Source: Streptomyces dysideae
Lineage (GTDB): Bacteria > Actinomycetota > Actinomycetes > Streptomycetales > Streptomycetaceae
Reading direction: 5' to 3'
NCBI RefSeq assembly: GCF_001514305.1
Contig: NZ_KQ949113.1
Location: 1-64,000 of the forward strand
Length of the DNA stretch: 64,000 nt
Shown piece by piece: positions 8,124 through 16,435 of this stretch (within the stretch, counting starts at the first letter, position 1; each line of letters begins with the position of its first letter). The notes under the pieces were generated by a model. That model had not been told where the DNA came from. It did no database searches and was given only the letters and a program-made list of their open reading frames with translations. Made by a program: the position numbers and the translations under genes.

Positions 8124-8534
8124 GACATCCGCCGACGCCGGACAAGCTTCCACTTCTCTGTCAAGTTCAGCGTGTTGAGCCGAGGTGTTTCTCTTCATCC
8201 GCCGGCAAAGCGACGGCGCGCTGGCCGTGTTGAAGGTTGTTGACGGAGCCTGCGAGCGACGGCATGATGACCGACTGCGTGGCCTACGCCGAACCTCCCG
8301 CGACCGTCCCCAGCGCGGTCTCCCATCGGAGGCAAAGGGACCAGCGTCTCAGGTCGTTGTTGCAGCCCGATCGCCTCGGGCGAGGTTGCTGGGGAGCCGT
8401 CGCTCAAGGCGTGGAAGGCCGCGATGACAGCCCGCAGGAACTTCAAGCACCAGGTGCGTGCCCGCGCCGCCAAGACCGGTGAGTCCTACACGTCCGCCCT
8501 CCGGCACTTCCGTCCGACTCCATCAGGAGACGTC
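8124..8534. other. Gap with a possible small N-terminal remnant
   Basis: No clear gene lies between the LysR stop and the nitrilase-like start. From 8424 a short frame beginning MTARRNFKHQVRARAAKTGE and continuing SYTSALRHF runs in frame into the nitrilase-like gene; it has its own GGAAGG site. This sequence resembles the start of small Streptomyces proteins and looks like a relic fused by chance to the downstream gene. The rest (8124-8423) shows no recognisable content. Confidence 0.4.
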
Positions 8535-9443
8535 ATGTCGGAAGCAAGGAATCCCAAGAGCGTGCGGCTCGCCGTAGCGCAGACCCCCGTACGCGAAGAC
8601 CCACGAGACGTTGAAGCGCTGCGCGAAAGCGGGCGTGAGGTCCGTGCTCTGATGCGCGAGGCCAGTACTCAGGGAGCGAGGATCGTGCACTTTCCGGAAG
8701 GCGCGATCTGCTTTCCCAGCAAGTTCGTCATGTCCGTCGACGGCCCGGACACGGTCGGCCCAGCGGACTGGGACCGGTGCCAGTGGCCGGTGCTCCAATC
8801 GGAGTTGGCCGCGATCGCCGAGCTGGCCCGCGAGTTGCGGCTGTGGACGGTGATCCCGTCGGTGCACCGCCTGACCGGCCCGAACCGCCCGCACAACAGC
8901 CTCTACGTCATCTCCGATCGCGGCGAGGTCGTCACGCGTTATGACGAGCGCCTGCTGTCGAAGACGAAGGTCTCGTACATGTACTCGCCGGGCGTCTCAC
9001 CGGTGACCTTTGAGGTCGACGGTGTGCGCTTCGGCTGCCTGCTCGGCATGGAGATCCACTATCCGGAGTTGTTCGCGGAGTACGAGAAGCTGGATGTCGA
9101 CTGCGTGCTGCTCTCCACCAGCGGCACGCCGGGCAACACCACCGCCCGAGCCCAAGTCCAAGGCCACGCCGCGTTCAACAGCTACTGGGTCAGCCTGTCG
9201 GGGCCGGCACAGGACAGCGTCACCGCACCGACCGGAATCGTCGCTCCCAACGGCGACTGGCTTGCGCGGTGCCCCGCGGACGGTTCGCCATCGGTAGCCG
9301 TCGTAAACCTCGACGACAGCTCCGAGGCCGCCACATCGGCACTGACCTACGCGCGTCCCTGGCGTCGTGAGTCGCGCTCGGGCCTCTACACCGAGCACCA
9401 GGTGAGCGATCCTCGCAGCGAAGACCGGACAGCGGCCTTCTAG
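8535..9443 (+). CDS. Nitrilase-fold protein lacking catalytic Lys and Cys
   Basis: A 302-aa protein of the carbon-nitrogen hydrolase (nitrilase) superfamily. The fold is clear along the whole length: VRLAVAQTP at the start, the catalytic glutamate at E55 (VHFPEGAICF), and a PNGDWLARCP segment near the end. But the catalytic lysine position reads RYDERLL (E138 in place of Lys) and the catalytic cysteine block reads FGCLLGMEIHYPELF, with G171 where the nucleophile should be; a Cys sits three residues earlier. It is therefore likely catalytically dead or altered. The ATG at 8535 follows CAGGAGA at good spacing; an in-frame start at 8424 would add 37 unrelated residues. The TAG stop lies on the boundary of the MITE-like element. 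Confidence 0.75.
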   Translation: MSEARNPKSVRLAVAQTPVREDPRDVEALRESGREVRALMREASTQGARIVHFPEGAICFPSKFVMSVDGPDTVGPADWDRCQWPVLQSELAAIAELARELRLWTVIPSVHRLTGPNRPHNSLYVISDRGEVVTRYDERLLSKTKVSYMYSPGVSPVTFEVDGVRFGCLLGMEIHYPELFAEYEKLDVDCVLLSTSGTPGNTTARAQVQGHAAFNSYWVSLSGPAQDSVTAPTGIVAPNGDWLARCPADGSPSVAVVNLDDSSEAATSALTYARPWRRESRSGLYTEHQVSDPRSEDRTAAF

Positions 9444-9638
9444 TGCCCCGGCAGGCAACGTTCGCCCGTTAAGGAGCGGCGTCCGGTGCGTGCTCTCGGC
9501 GTGCCGGGTACAAGCCCTCGTACTGGACGTACTTGGGTTTGTGCCCGGTGCGGCGAGTGGGGGCACCTCCCATGCCCTTAAGGCAGTGGGGGAGCGTGCC
9601 GGGCGTCGCGACGGGCGAATGTTGCCTGTTGGGGCACT
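9442..9638. mobile_element. MITE-like element, 197 bp with 27-bp terminal inverted repeats
   Basis: The left end AGTGCCCCGGCAGGCAACGT and the right end (minus strand AGTGCCCCAACAGGCAACAT) are inverted repeats with few mismatches over about 27 bp, enclosing 143 bp with no transposase. The right end extends for about 44 bp of near identity to the solitary end at 4173-4216. A GC palindrome is nested at 9557-9595. No convincing target duplication was seen. The element supplies the last bases of the nitrilase-like stop codon. Confidence 0.6.
9557..9595. repeat. Dispersed palindromic repeat nested in the MITE-like element
   Basis: GTGGGGGCACCTCCCATGCC, then CTTAAGG and CAGTGGGGGAG, is a member of the same hairpin family as 315-350 and 60639-60668. 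Comparison with the solitary element end at 4173 shows it interrupts the shared terminus after the sequence GCACGC, so it was inserted later. Confidence 0.5.
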
Positions 9639-9754
9639 GGCTCAGAAACAGAATCCGAGGTGTTCGCGCGCACGGGATGGCTCCGGGCGCCGCGAACACC
9701 TCGGTTTCAGTCTGTCCCGCACCTTGGTGAAGCTGACGAGCCGAAGGCGCCTGG

Positions 9755-9913
9755 GCAGCCCGTAGCTCCTTGAGCTGGCGGACCTGCTTGCGCAGACGCT
9801 GCTCGCTGTCCGAGGTAGCGCCGCGGGCGCGGACCTTCACGTAGAACTCGTTCTTCAAGTTGGTGTGCCGTTGAGGAAGCGGTCCACGGCGGCGCGGATG
9901 CGCTGGTGCTCAT
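9755..9913 (-). pseudogene. Tn554-like TnpC (DUF6262) remnant, internally deleted
   Basis: Two pieces of a small transposition helper are recognisable in different frames: HQRIRAAVDRFLNGTPT, then a stop, then LKNEFYVKVRARGATSDSEQ and RLRKQVRQLKELRAA. The latter closely matches the better-preserved copy at 12080-12445. About 30 residues, including the predicted helix-turn-helix, are deleted between them, and the C-terminus is lost. Its start overlaps the stop of the TnpB remnant by ATGA. Confidence 0.6.
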
Positions 9914-10053
9914 GACGCCGACTCCTGGGTGTGGAGGCGGTCTTGACGGTGACGGTCAACCAGGGAACGCAGTTTTCCGGCGCGCTGGGACAGCCGGTCG
10001 GCGAGCGGGCCGGGGAGCGCCTCGGAGAGAGCCCGCTCGGCTGGAACGGGCGT
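9910..10053 (-). pseudogene. C-terminal tail of a tyrosine recombinase (TnpB-like)
   Basis: A 47-codon open tail reads ERALSEALPGPLADRLSQRA, GKLRSLVDRHRQDRLHTQES and ends TGA overlapping the TnpC start by ATGA, the usual order in Tn554-type recombinase trios. Upstream the frame closes at a TAG (10054-10056), so only the tail survives. Confidence 0.5.
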
Positions 10054-10159
10054 CTATCCGCCCCCTGCTGTCTCGCCCGGACATCGCGGAGGAACTCCGC
10101 TGTCCAGACTGCGCTGCTGACTGCTGTCTGACGAGACTTTGCGGCTCGCGGGAGCGAGC

Positions 10160-11361
10160 TCACAGCACTTGACGAAAACCAGGGAGCCGTCGCAGCCCGG
10201 CCGCCCACAGAAAGGCGCCCGCCAGGCCGAGCGCGCTGGTCGTCGCCCATGAAGCGACTGGGGAAAGGCCGCGGTCTGCCAGGCAGTACTGGACGGTGAC
10301 CACCAGCGGCACGTGGAGGATGTACACGCCGTAGGAGTTGGCGGACAGCTCCGTCGACAGGCGGCTGCTGCGGGTCACCGTTTCGCGGAACGCGGTGAGC
10401 AGGCCGACGCACAGGGCCACGCACAGGGCGCTGTCGTAGGCCGCCCACGTGAGGGCCGGTGCATTGAAGCCGCCGGGACCGAAGCAGTCGGCCTCTGCGC
10501 CGATCACGAACAGTACGGCGACCCCGGCCAGAGCGCCGCCCAGCCATACCCATCCGGTCCGGGCGTCGAACCTCTCCAGCCAGTTGTAGCGATATGCCAG
10601 TACACCGAGGGTGAAGAAGGCGGCGTACTGCGGCACTCGGGCAGGCTCGACCTGCAGGAAGTCCAGCACCGGAACCCATGTGTCCAGCGGGTACTTCAGC
10701 CGGAACAGGAAGGTGGCGGCCGTGATCGCCGCGGTCGTCAGCAACAGGGCCCGGGGGCCGGGCGCTGCCCTCGTGTCCGTGGGGGGCGGGGCAGGCGCCG
10801 CAGCAGACGGCCGGCTCGGCTGAAGGCCACGTACAACACGGTGTAGGCCAGCAGGTTCTGGATGAACCACAGGTGCCCGAACTGCAGGTCTGGCCAGGAC
10901 GGTCCCGTCCAGTTGGTCGGCTTGTCTCCCAGTCCGAGGTAGATGTCGGTGAAGTAGCGCGGGAAGGAGATGGACGGATAGCCACGGTAGTGGACGTAAT
11001 ACGCGTACATCAGACCGGGCACGATCGTCAGTGCGCCGACCGCCACCGGGATGCCGAGCCGGATCAGACGGCTTTTCAGGAACCGCCGGGTGCCGTGGCG
11101 TCGGTGGGAGCCGGGCACAAGGACGGCGGAGACGAAGAAGAACAGGCTCATGAAGAACGAGCCGTCGACCGCCGACAGCGTGGCCAGGGCAGGCGTGCGC
11201 GGCCGCCCCTCGACGTACCACCAGTCCGCGGGACCGTAGGGCTGGGCGGCGTGGTGAACCACGACAAGGACCGTCAGCGCGATCCGCAAGTTGTCCAACC
11301 AGTCCAGACGGCGTGCACGGAGTACTGCATCGGGCTGCGTTCCGGAGTCGAGTGTGTACAT
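10160..11361 (-). pseudogene. Acyltransferase 3 family membrane protein, one frameshift
   Basis: A multi-pass O-acyltransferase of the acyltransferase 3 (OafA/NodX) family, about 400 aa if repaired. The N-terminal part (11361 down to about 10790) has the conserved RLDWLDNLRIALTVLVVVHH and RFLKSRLIRLGIP segments; the rest reads on in another frame as further membrane helices ending HVPLVVTVQYCL and FLWAAGLRRLPGF. The shift falls at a G6/G4 run at 10781-10791, a spot prone to slippage or sequencing error, so the gene could be intact in reality. It lies 40 bp downstream of the TetR gene in the same direction. Substrate unknown. Confidence 0.75.
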
Positions 11362-11389
11362 GCGTTCAGCTTGCTCAACAGTTGTACAC
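11354..11389. promoter_or_regulatory. Inverted repeat between TetR and acyltransferase genes
   Basis: GTGTACA at 11354-11360 and TGTACAC at 11383-11389 are perfect inverted arms; the first overlaps the acyltransferase start codon. CAACAGTTG just inside the right arm is itself a near palindrome. A plausible TetR-type operator. Confidence 0.4.
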
Positions 11390-11401
11390 CTCGCACTGGT
11401 G

Positions 11402-12016
11402 CTATCCCCCGCTTCGATCCTCCGGTGAGCCGTAGAGCCCCTGCAGGAGCAGGCGCTGGTTGGCGGCGCTGCGCTGTGCCAGGACCTGCGGATCGAACAT
11501 CGGCTCGCCGTGATGGGGCTGCATCACCCGCTCCAGGAGCAACGGCCCAAGGACCAGGCACAGCACCTGGAATGCGGCCCACTCCCCCTCCGGCGCCCGG
11601 CTGCCGTACTCCGCGGACAACCGGGCGAGCTCGGTCCGCGCTCCGTTCAGCAGCCGTCCGAACAGGTCGGCGCTTGCTGCGCTGTCCTCCATCAGGACGT
11701 GGCGCAGGTATCCACGCAGCACCGGGTCCGCTCCGAACAGCCGGGCCGAGACCTTGCCGAGCGACTCCATCAGCCCGGCGTCCCCGTCAACCGCCTCCAG
11801 TTCCGTGCCGATCCGGTCCAACACGTAGTCGTCGACTGCTGCCCGCAGCCCCTCTTTCGATCCGAAGTGTCGGGTCACCAGCGCTGGTGACAGTCCTGCG
11901 GCCGCGGCCACCGCTCGCGTCGACGTCGCATCGAAGCCCCGTTCTGCGAACAGCTCCAGCGCCGCGTCCCGCAACCGTGCACGCCCCGTCAGGTCACTCT
12001 TGTCCACCGCCCTCAT
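11402..12016 (-). CDS. TetR-family regulator
   Basis: A TetR-type repressor of about 204 aa. The helix-turn-helix region is at the N-terminus: LRDAALELFAERGFDATSTR, AVAAAAGLSPALVTRHFGSK. The C-terminal ligand domain has no assignable effector. The ATG at 12016 gives a normal N-terminus; a GTG at 12034 would add six residues but neither has a strong ribosome site. It precedes the acyltransferase gene by 40 bp and probably regulates it. The pair is bracketed by two DUF6262 remnants in the same orientation. Confidence 0.85.
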   Translation of the reverse strand: MRAVDKSDLTGRARLRDAALELFAERGFDATSTRAVAAAAGLSPALVTRHFGSKEGLRAAVDDYVLDRIGTELEAVDGDAGLMESLGKVSARLFGADPVLRGYLRHVLMEDSAASADLFGRLLNGARTELARLSAEYGSRAPEGEWAAFQVLCLVLGPLLLERVMQPHHGEPMFDPQVLAQRSAANQRLLLQGLYGSPEDRSGG

Positions 12017-12079
12017 GCCTCGCAGCGTAATCACCAGTAGCGGGCCAGAACGCCGCCGCGTCGATGAGTAGGAACGGCA

Positions 12080-12445
12080 TTACGAGACGCCGGGTGGTAT
12101 CGGGCGGGCACTGTCTCGGACCCGGGTGGCGGTGGGCAGCGTGCGGACGACAGTCGTGTGGTCGGCGAGCTGCTGGCGCAGCAGGCGGTTCTCCGTGATC
12201 GACTGGTGCAGGGGGCCGACGAGTGCTTCGACGTCGCTCTTCAGATGGGTGATCTCTTCGGCGTCGGCGGCCCGCAGCTCTTTGAGCTTCCGGACCTGCT
12301 GGCGTAGCCGCTTCTCGCTGTCCGGTGTCTGGCCGCGGGCGCGGACCTGGTCGTAGAAGGCGTTCCTCAGATCCGGATGGCGCTGGGTGAGCGCGTTGCG
12401 GGGCACCTGCGCCTCCGCGGCGAGCGCGACGCTGGTCGGCAACAT
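12080..12445 (-). pseudogene. Tn554-like TnpC (DUF6262) gene, N-terminally truncated
   Basis: This frame reads PDLRNAFYDQVRARGQTPDS, EKRLRQQVRKLKELRAADAE and EALVGPLHQSITENRLLRQQ, a helical protein that follows two tyrosine recombinases in Tn554-type elements. The usual N-terminal RRxERIRxAL block is missing; the frame is cut at about 12440, where the permease remnant on the other strand begins. No recombinase gene remains next to it. Confidence 0.6.
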
Positions 12446-12785
12446 CGCGGTTCAGGCGCCGGTCAGCATTCTGCTGGGCGTCTGGTCGGCGGGCCACCAG
12501 CGCAATCGCGCGGTGCTGTCGGCGGTCTTCTTCCTGCCGCTGCTGCTGTCCACGGCGGCCACGGCGGCCACGGCGGCCACGGCGGCCACGGCGGCCACGG
12601 CCATCATGTGGCGACAGCTGCTCGCGATCCTGCCCTTCTCCATGTACCAGACCGCCTTCCGCACCTACGACTACGGCTACGCCAGCGCCATCGCGAGCTT
12701 CCTGCTGCTGGCCACCGGCGCCTCGATCCTGCTCACCAAACTCAGCAGATACGACAAGATGACAAGCACGTTGGAGGGAGTGTGA
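12446..12785 (+). pseudogene. Sugar ABC permease remnant, N-terminus and middle deleted
   Basis: Fragments of a MalF-type permease are joined in frame: NIAVQAPVSILLGVWSAG, SAVFFLPLLLSTAA, IMWRQLL, then directly MYQTAFRTYDYGYASAIASF, which belongs near the C-terminus. About 130 residues, including the EAA loop, are missing, and the N-terminal helices are absent. The TAA tripeptide is expanded fivefold by a 9-bp tandem repeat. Its stop overlaps the GTG of the next permease fragment by GTGA, preserving the old operon structure. Confidence 0.7.
12552..12602 (+). repeat. 9-bp tandem repeat ACGGCGGCC, five full copies plus a partial
   Basis: Five perfect ACGGCGGCC units are followed by ACGGCC. They encode (Thr-Ala-Ala)5-Thr-Ala where related permeases have a single STAA/TAIMW stretch, so about four units look like slippage expansion. 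Confidence 0.85.
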
Positions 12786-13357
12786 GGACGCGCCCCAACC
12801 ACGCCGCCGGCGTCGCGGCGTTCATCTGGCTTCTGATCATCGGTGTCCCGCTGTACGCGCTGGTGAACACGGCCGTGAACACGGCCGTGCAACCGCAGAC
12901 GACGTACACCGACAAGGGACCGGTCTCGATCCCCGACACCGTGACGCCGGAGAACTTCCGCACGGTGCTGGACAGCGGGTTCCTGCAGTACATCTGGAAC
13001 ACCCTCGTCGTGGCGGCGGCCACGGTCGCCATCGTGCTGGCGCTCGCGATGCCGATCAGCTACGCGGTCGTGCGCGGGCGGGGGTGGATCACCAAGGGGG
13101 TGTTCCGTCTGTTCCTCCTGGGTCTGGCGATCCCGTCGCAGGCCGTCGTCATACCGCTCTTCCTCATCGTCAACGACCTGGGCTTCTACGACACCCTGTG
13201 GGGGATCATCCTGCCCACCGCCGCGTTCGCGCTGCCGGTGAGCGTGCTGGTCCTCAGCGGCGGGATGCGGGACATCTCCACCGAGCTGTGCGAGGCGATG
13301 GCCCTGGACGGCGCAGGTCCGGCCCGCACCCTGCTGACCCTGGTCGTCCCCGCCCTA
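12782..13357 (+). pseudogene. Sugar ABC permease (MalG type) truncated and fused to GH3
   Basis: An N-terminal portion of about 190 residues of the second permease. It has the first membrane helix (AAFIWLLIIGVPLYALVNTA), the LQYIWNTLVVAAATVAIVLA helix, LGLAIPSQAVVIPLFLIVND and the EAA loop ELCEAMALDGAGPARTLL. Directly after LVVPALL the frame passes into GH3 beta-glucosidase sequence, so the last membrane helices are gone. It probably cannot form a working transporter. The GTG start overlaps the previous remnant's stop. Confidence 0.72.
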
Positions 13358-15589
13358 CTCGACGCCATGACGGAGGCCGAGAAGGTGGCCCGACTCGGCA
13401 GCACCTGGCCGGACCACGACGACGGCCGCGACATGGCACCCATGCAGGAGACCTTCCGCGGCGCCGACCGCTTCGAGGAGGCCATCGTCGACGGTCTGGG
13501 ACAGCTGACCCGCGAGTTCGGCACGGCACCGATCGACCCGGAGGCCGGCCGCAGGCGGCTGACCGCGCTGCAGGAACAGGTGGTGGCGGCGAACCGGTTC
13601 GGCATACCCGCCGTCGCCCACGAGGAGTGCCTGACCGGATTCTTCACCTGGCAGGCCACCGTCTACCCGACACCGCTCGCCTGGGCGGCCACCTTCAACC
13701 CCGAACTCGTCGGGCGGATGGCGCAGGCCATCGGCTCGGACATGGCGGCCGTCGGCGTCCACCAGGGCCTGGCCCCCGTCCTGGACGTCGTACGCGACTA
13801 TCGGTGGGGCCGGGTGGAGGAGACCTCGGCGAGGACCCCTACCTCGTCTCGGAGCTCGGACTGTCCTATGTGCGGGGCCTGCAGTCGTCCGGCGTGGTCG
13901 CCACGCTGAAACACTTCGCCGGCTACTCCGCCTCCCGCGCGGCCCGCAATCACGCTCCGGCGGTCCTCGGCCCGCGCGAACTCGCCGACGTCATCCTCGT
14001 GCCCTTCGAGAAGGCCGTGGTCGCCGGCCGTGTCCGGTCGGTGATGAACGCCTACAACGACATCGACGGCGTGCCCTGCGGCGCGGACGAGGCCCTGCTC
14101 ACCGGGCTGCTGCGGGACACGTGGGCTTCGAGGACACAGTGGTCTCCGACTACTGGGCCGTCGCGTTCCTGGCCTCCATGCACCATGTGGCGGACGACGT
14201 CACGGGCGCGGCCCGCGCCGCACTCCGGGCCGGTATCGACGTCGAACTGCCGCACACCTCCGGCTACGGGCAAGCGCTCCTGAACGACGGCGTCCCCACG
14301 GACCTCCTCGACCGCGCGGTGTTGCGGGTCCTGACGCAGAAGGCCGAACTCGGTCTGCTCGACCCGGACTGGGAGCCGGGGCAGTACACCGCCCCGGCGG
14401 ACTTCGACTCGTCCCGCAACCGCGGGATCGCCCGCGACCTGGCCGAACAGTCCGTCGTGCTCCTCGACAACCCCTCGGGCACCCTGCCGCTCGCCTCCCC
14501 GCGCTCCATCGCCGTGATCGGCCCCGCCGCCGACGAGGCCAGGTGCCTGTTCGGCTGCTACTCCTTCCCCAACCACGTCCTGCCCCACCACCCCGAGGCC
14601 CCGCTGGGTGTCGAGGCACCGACGGTCCTCGACGCCATCCGGCAGGAGTTCCCCGACGCCTCGGTGCACCACGAGACCGGCTGCTCCTTCACCGTGGACG
14701 ACCGCGGAGGCATCGAGGCGGCCGTCGCGGCGGCCTCGGCGGCCGACCTGACGATCCTCGTCGTGGGCGACCGCTCCGGGATGTTCGGGGAGGGAACCTC
14801 CGGTGAAGGCTGTGACGTCGGTGCGCTGACGCTCCCCGGAGTGCAGGAGGACCTGGTGGACGCCGTACTCGACGCGGCGAACCAGACCGTCCTCGTCCTC
14901 GTCTCGGGCCGCCCATACGCGATCGGCCGGCACGCCCGGGGGCGGACGCGACCCTCCAGGCCTTCTTCCCCGGCGAGGAAGGCTCGGCGGCGATCGCCGG
15001 CGTCCTCGCCGGCCGGATCAACCCCTCCGGACACCTGCCCGTGCAGATCCCCGACGGCACGGCCGGCCAGCCAGGCACCTACCTCGCGCCCCCGCTCGCC
15101 CTCAAGAGCGACGGCGTGAGCAACATCGACCCCACCCCGGCCTTCCCGTTCGGACACGGCCTGTCCTACACCACCTTCACCATCGAGGACGTACGGGCCG
15201 ACGCGGAGACCATCGCGGTCGACGGGGCGGTGGCCGTACGGGCCACCGTCACCAACACCGGTCCCCGGGCGGGCACTTCGGTCCCGCAGGTGTACCTCAC
15301 CGACCCGGTTGCCTCCGTCACCCGGCCCGTCCGCCGGCTGATCGGCTTCACCCGCATCGAGCTGGCCGCCGGGGAGACCCGCACCGTGGAGTTCGAGGTC
15401 CACGCGGACCTGACCAGCTTCACCGGGCGGGACCTGCGCCGCCGCGTCGAGCCCGGATGGATCACGCTGACCGTCGCGCGGTCGGCGGGTGATCCGGGCG
15501 GTTCGGTGCGGGTGAAGCTGGAAGGAGCCCCGCGCCTCGTCGACCACACCCGGACCATGACCACCGCCGTCACGGTGCTGCGAGTCTGA
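13358..15589 (+). pseudogene. GH3 beta-glucosidase/xylosidase with three frameshifts
   Basis: A glycoside hydrolase family 3 gene missing its first ~20 residues and joined in frame to the permease. Recognisable blocks in order: MTEAEKVARLGSTWP, AVGVHQGLAPVLDVVRDYRW, then a shift near 13825; GEDPYLVSELGLSYVRGLQS, VVATLKHFAGYSA; a second shift near 14125; FEDTVVSDYWAV with the catalytic Asp of the SDYW motif, LAEQSVVLLDN; a third shift near 14930; FPGEEGSAAIAGVLAGRINP, FGHGLSYTTF and a C-terminal fibronectin III-like domain. All domains are represented, so decay is recent, but no complete enzyme can be made. Confidence 0.82.
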
Positions 15590-15816
15590 CCTGCCTGCCC
15601 GGCGCTCCCACGGCTCCCCTCCTCGCCGTTGTGCCACCCGTCCCACGGGGGTTGTGCGACGCCCGCCGCTTGCCCTCTCGGCGGCCTCGGTATGGGCGGG
15701 CCGCGGCGCTCGAACGTGTTCGCGTGACACGACGATTGCCGTCGGCGCCTCTCAGCAACGCGGGTGGCCGACGTCAGGCACTGAGTGCGTTGCGCAGTTC
15801 CCTGAAGTACGAAGCA

Positions 15817-15828
15817 TGAATCGTTTCA
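15817..15828. promoter_or_regulatory. LacI-type operator-like site
   Basis: TGAATCGTTTCA has inverted TGAA/TTCA arms around a central TCGT. It resembles LacI-family operators of actinobacteria and lies about 610 bp upstream of the rhamnosidase start. Confidence 0.3.
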
Positions 15829-16412
15829 GAGCGTGAGTATGACCAAGGATGGACTCCACTCCCGAGACGCGTCAAGGCATGCAAAACAGAAGGATCCAGA
15901 TTCCTGCACCGCCTTTCATCGGCTTTTCCGCCGCGACGCAACTTTCAATCGTCGAGAGCCCTCCACAGACCGCCAGCCCCGCCGCACCCCAGCCCCGCCC
16001 AACCAGGCGATGCGCCGAGCGACCGTCCGGCGGCTGTTCGGGCGGCTGGATCTGGAGCTGCACCCGGACCGGCCACCCCGCGGCCTTCCATCGATCGACC
16101 AGCAGCCCACGAAGATCGCCAAGGCCTGTCGTTCGACGATGCCATCGGGAGGACCCATGGCCAGGACGCGCATCGCCGATGTCCACCGGGGCCTCGACTC
16201 ACTCCACCCCGTGGGCAACCGGGCTCCGCAGAGCGCGACAGACGGCCACCAAAGCACGCTCGCCGTGTCAGCGCATTCATGCACGTGCACACGACATTCC
16301 TCGCCCGTCCGGTTTCAGCGGTGTGACGCAGGCATTGACAGCCCCATGCAACCCCCTCAGGATGTCAGCCACTCCACTCCACCCCTTGACCCGGGAAATG
16401 CCTCCCCGCCCA

Positions 16413-16426
16413 TTGAAACGTATCAA
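16413..16426. promoter_or_regulatory. LacI-type operator overlapping the rhamnosidase leader
   Basis: TTGAAACGTATCAA is a near-perfect palindrome centred on CG (one mismatched pair) and overlaps the AAGGA ribosome site of the GH78 gene, so a bound repressor would block expression directly. Confidence 0.45.
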
Positions 16427-16435
16427 GGACCCACC

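Larger units (their letters stand above)
15590..16435. other. Long upstream region of the rhamnosidase gene, no supported gene
   Basis: Open frames here lack coding character and ribosome sites and read as low-information Arg/Pro/Ser sequence on both strands. Two LacI-like palindromic sites lie in it, at 15817-15828 and 16413-16426. It may hold a long leader or the remains of deleted genes. Confidence 0.5.

Noticed and set aside
8424..8534. Start of the nitrilase-like gene at 8424
   Set aside because: The 37-residue extension resembles an unrelated small protein, and a strong CAGGAGA site precedes the ATG at 8535; kept only as a note.
12552..12602. Short tandem array considered as a CRISPR
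   Set aside because: Units are 9 bp without spacers and continue a coding frame.
15833..16435. Extension of the rhamnosidase frame upstream to 15833
   Set aside because: The extra 200 residues lack coding character and would bury the signal peptide; the GTG at 16436 has AAGGA and directly precedes the signal sequence.
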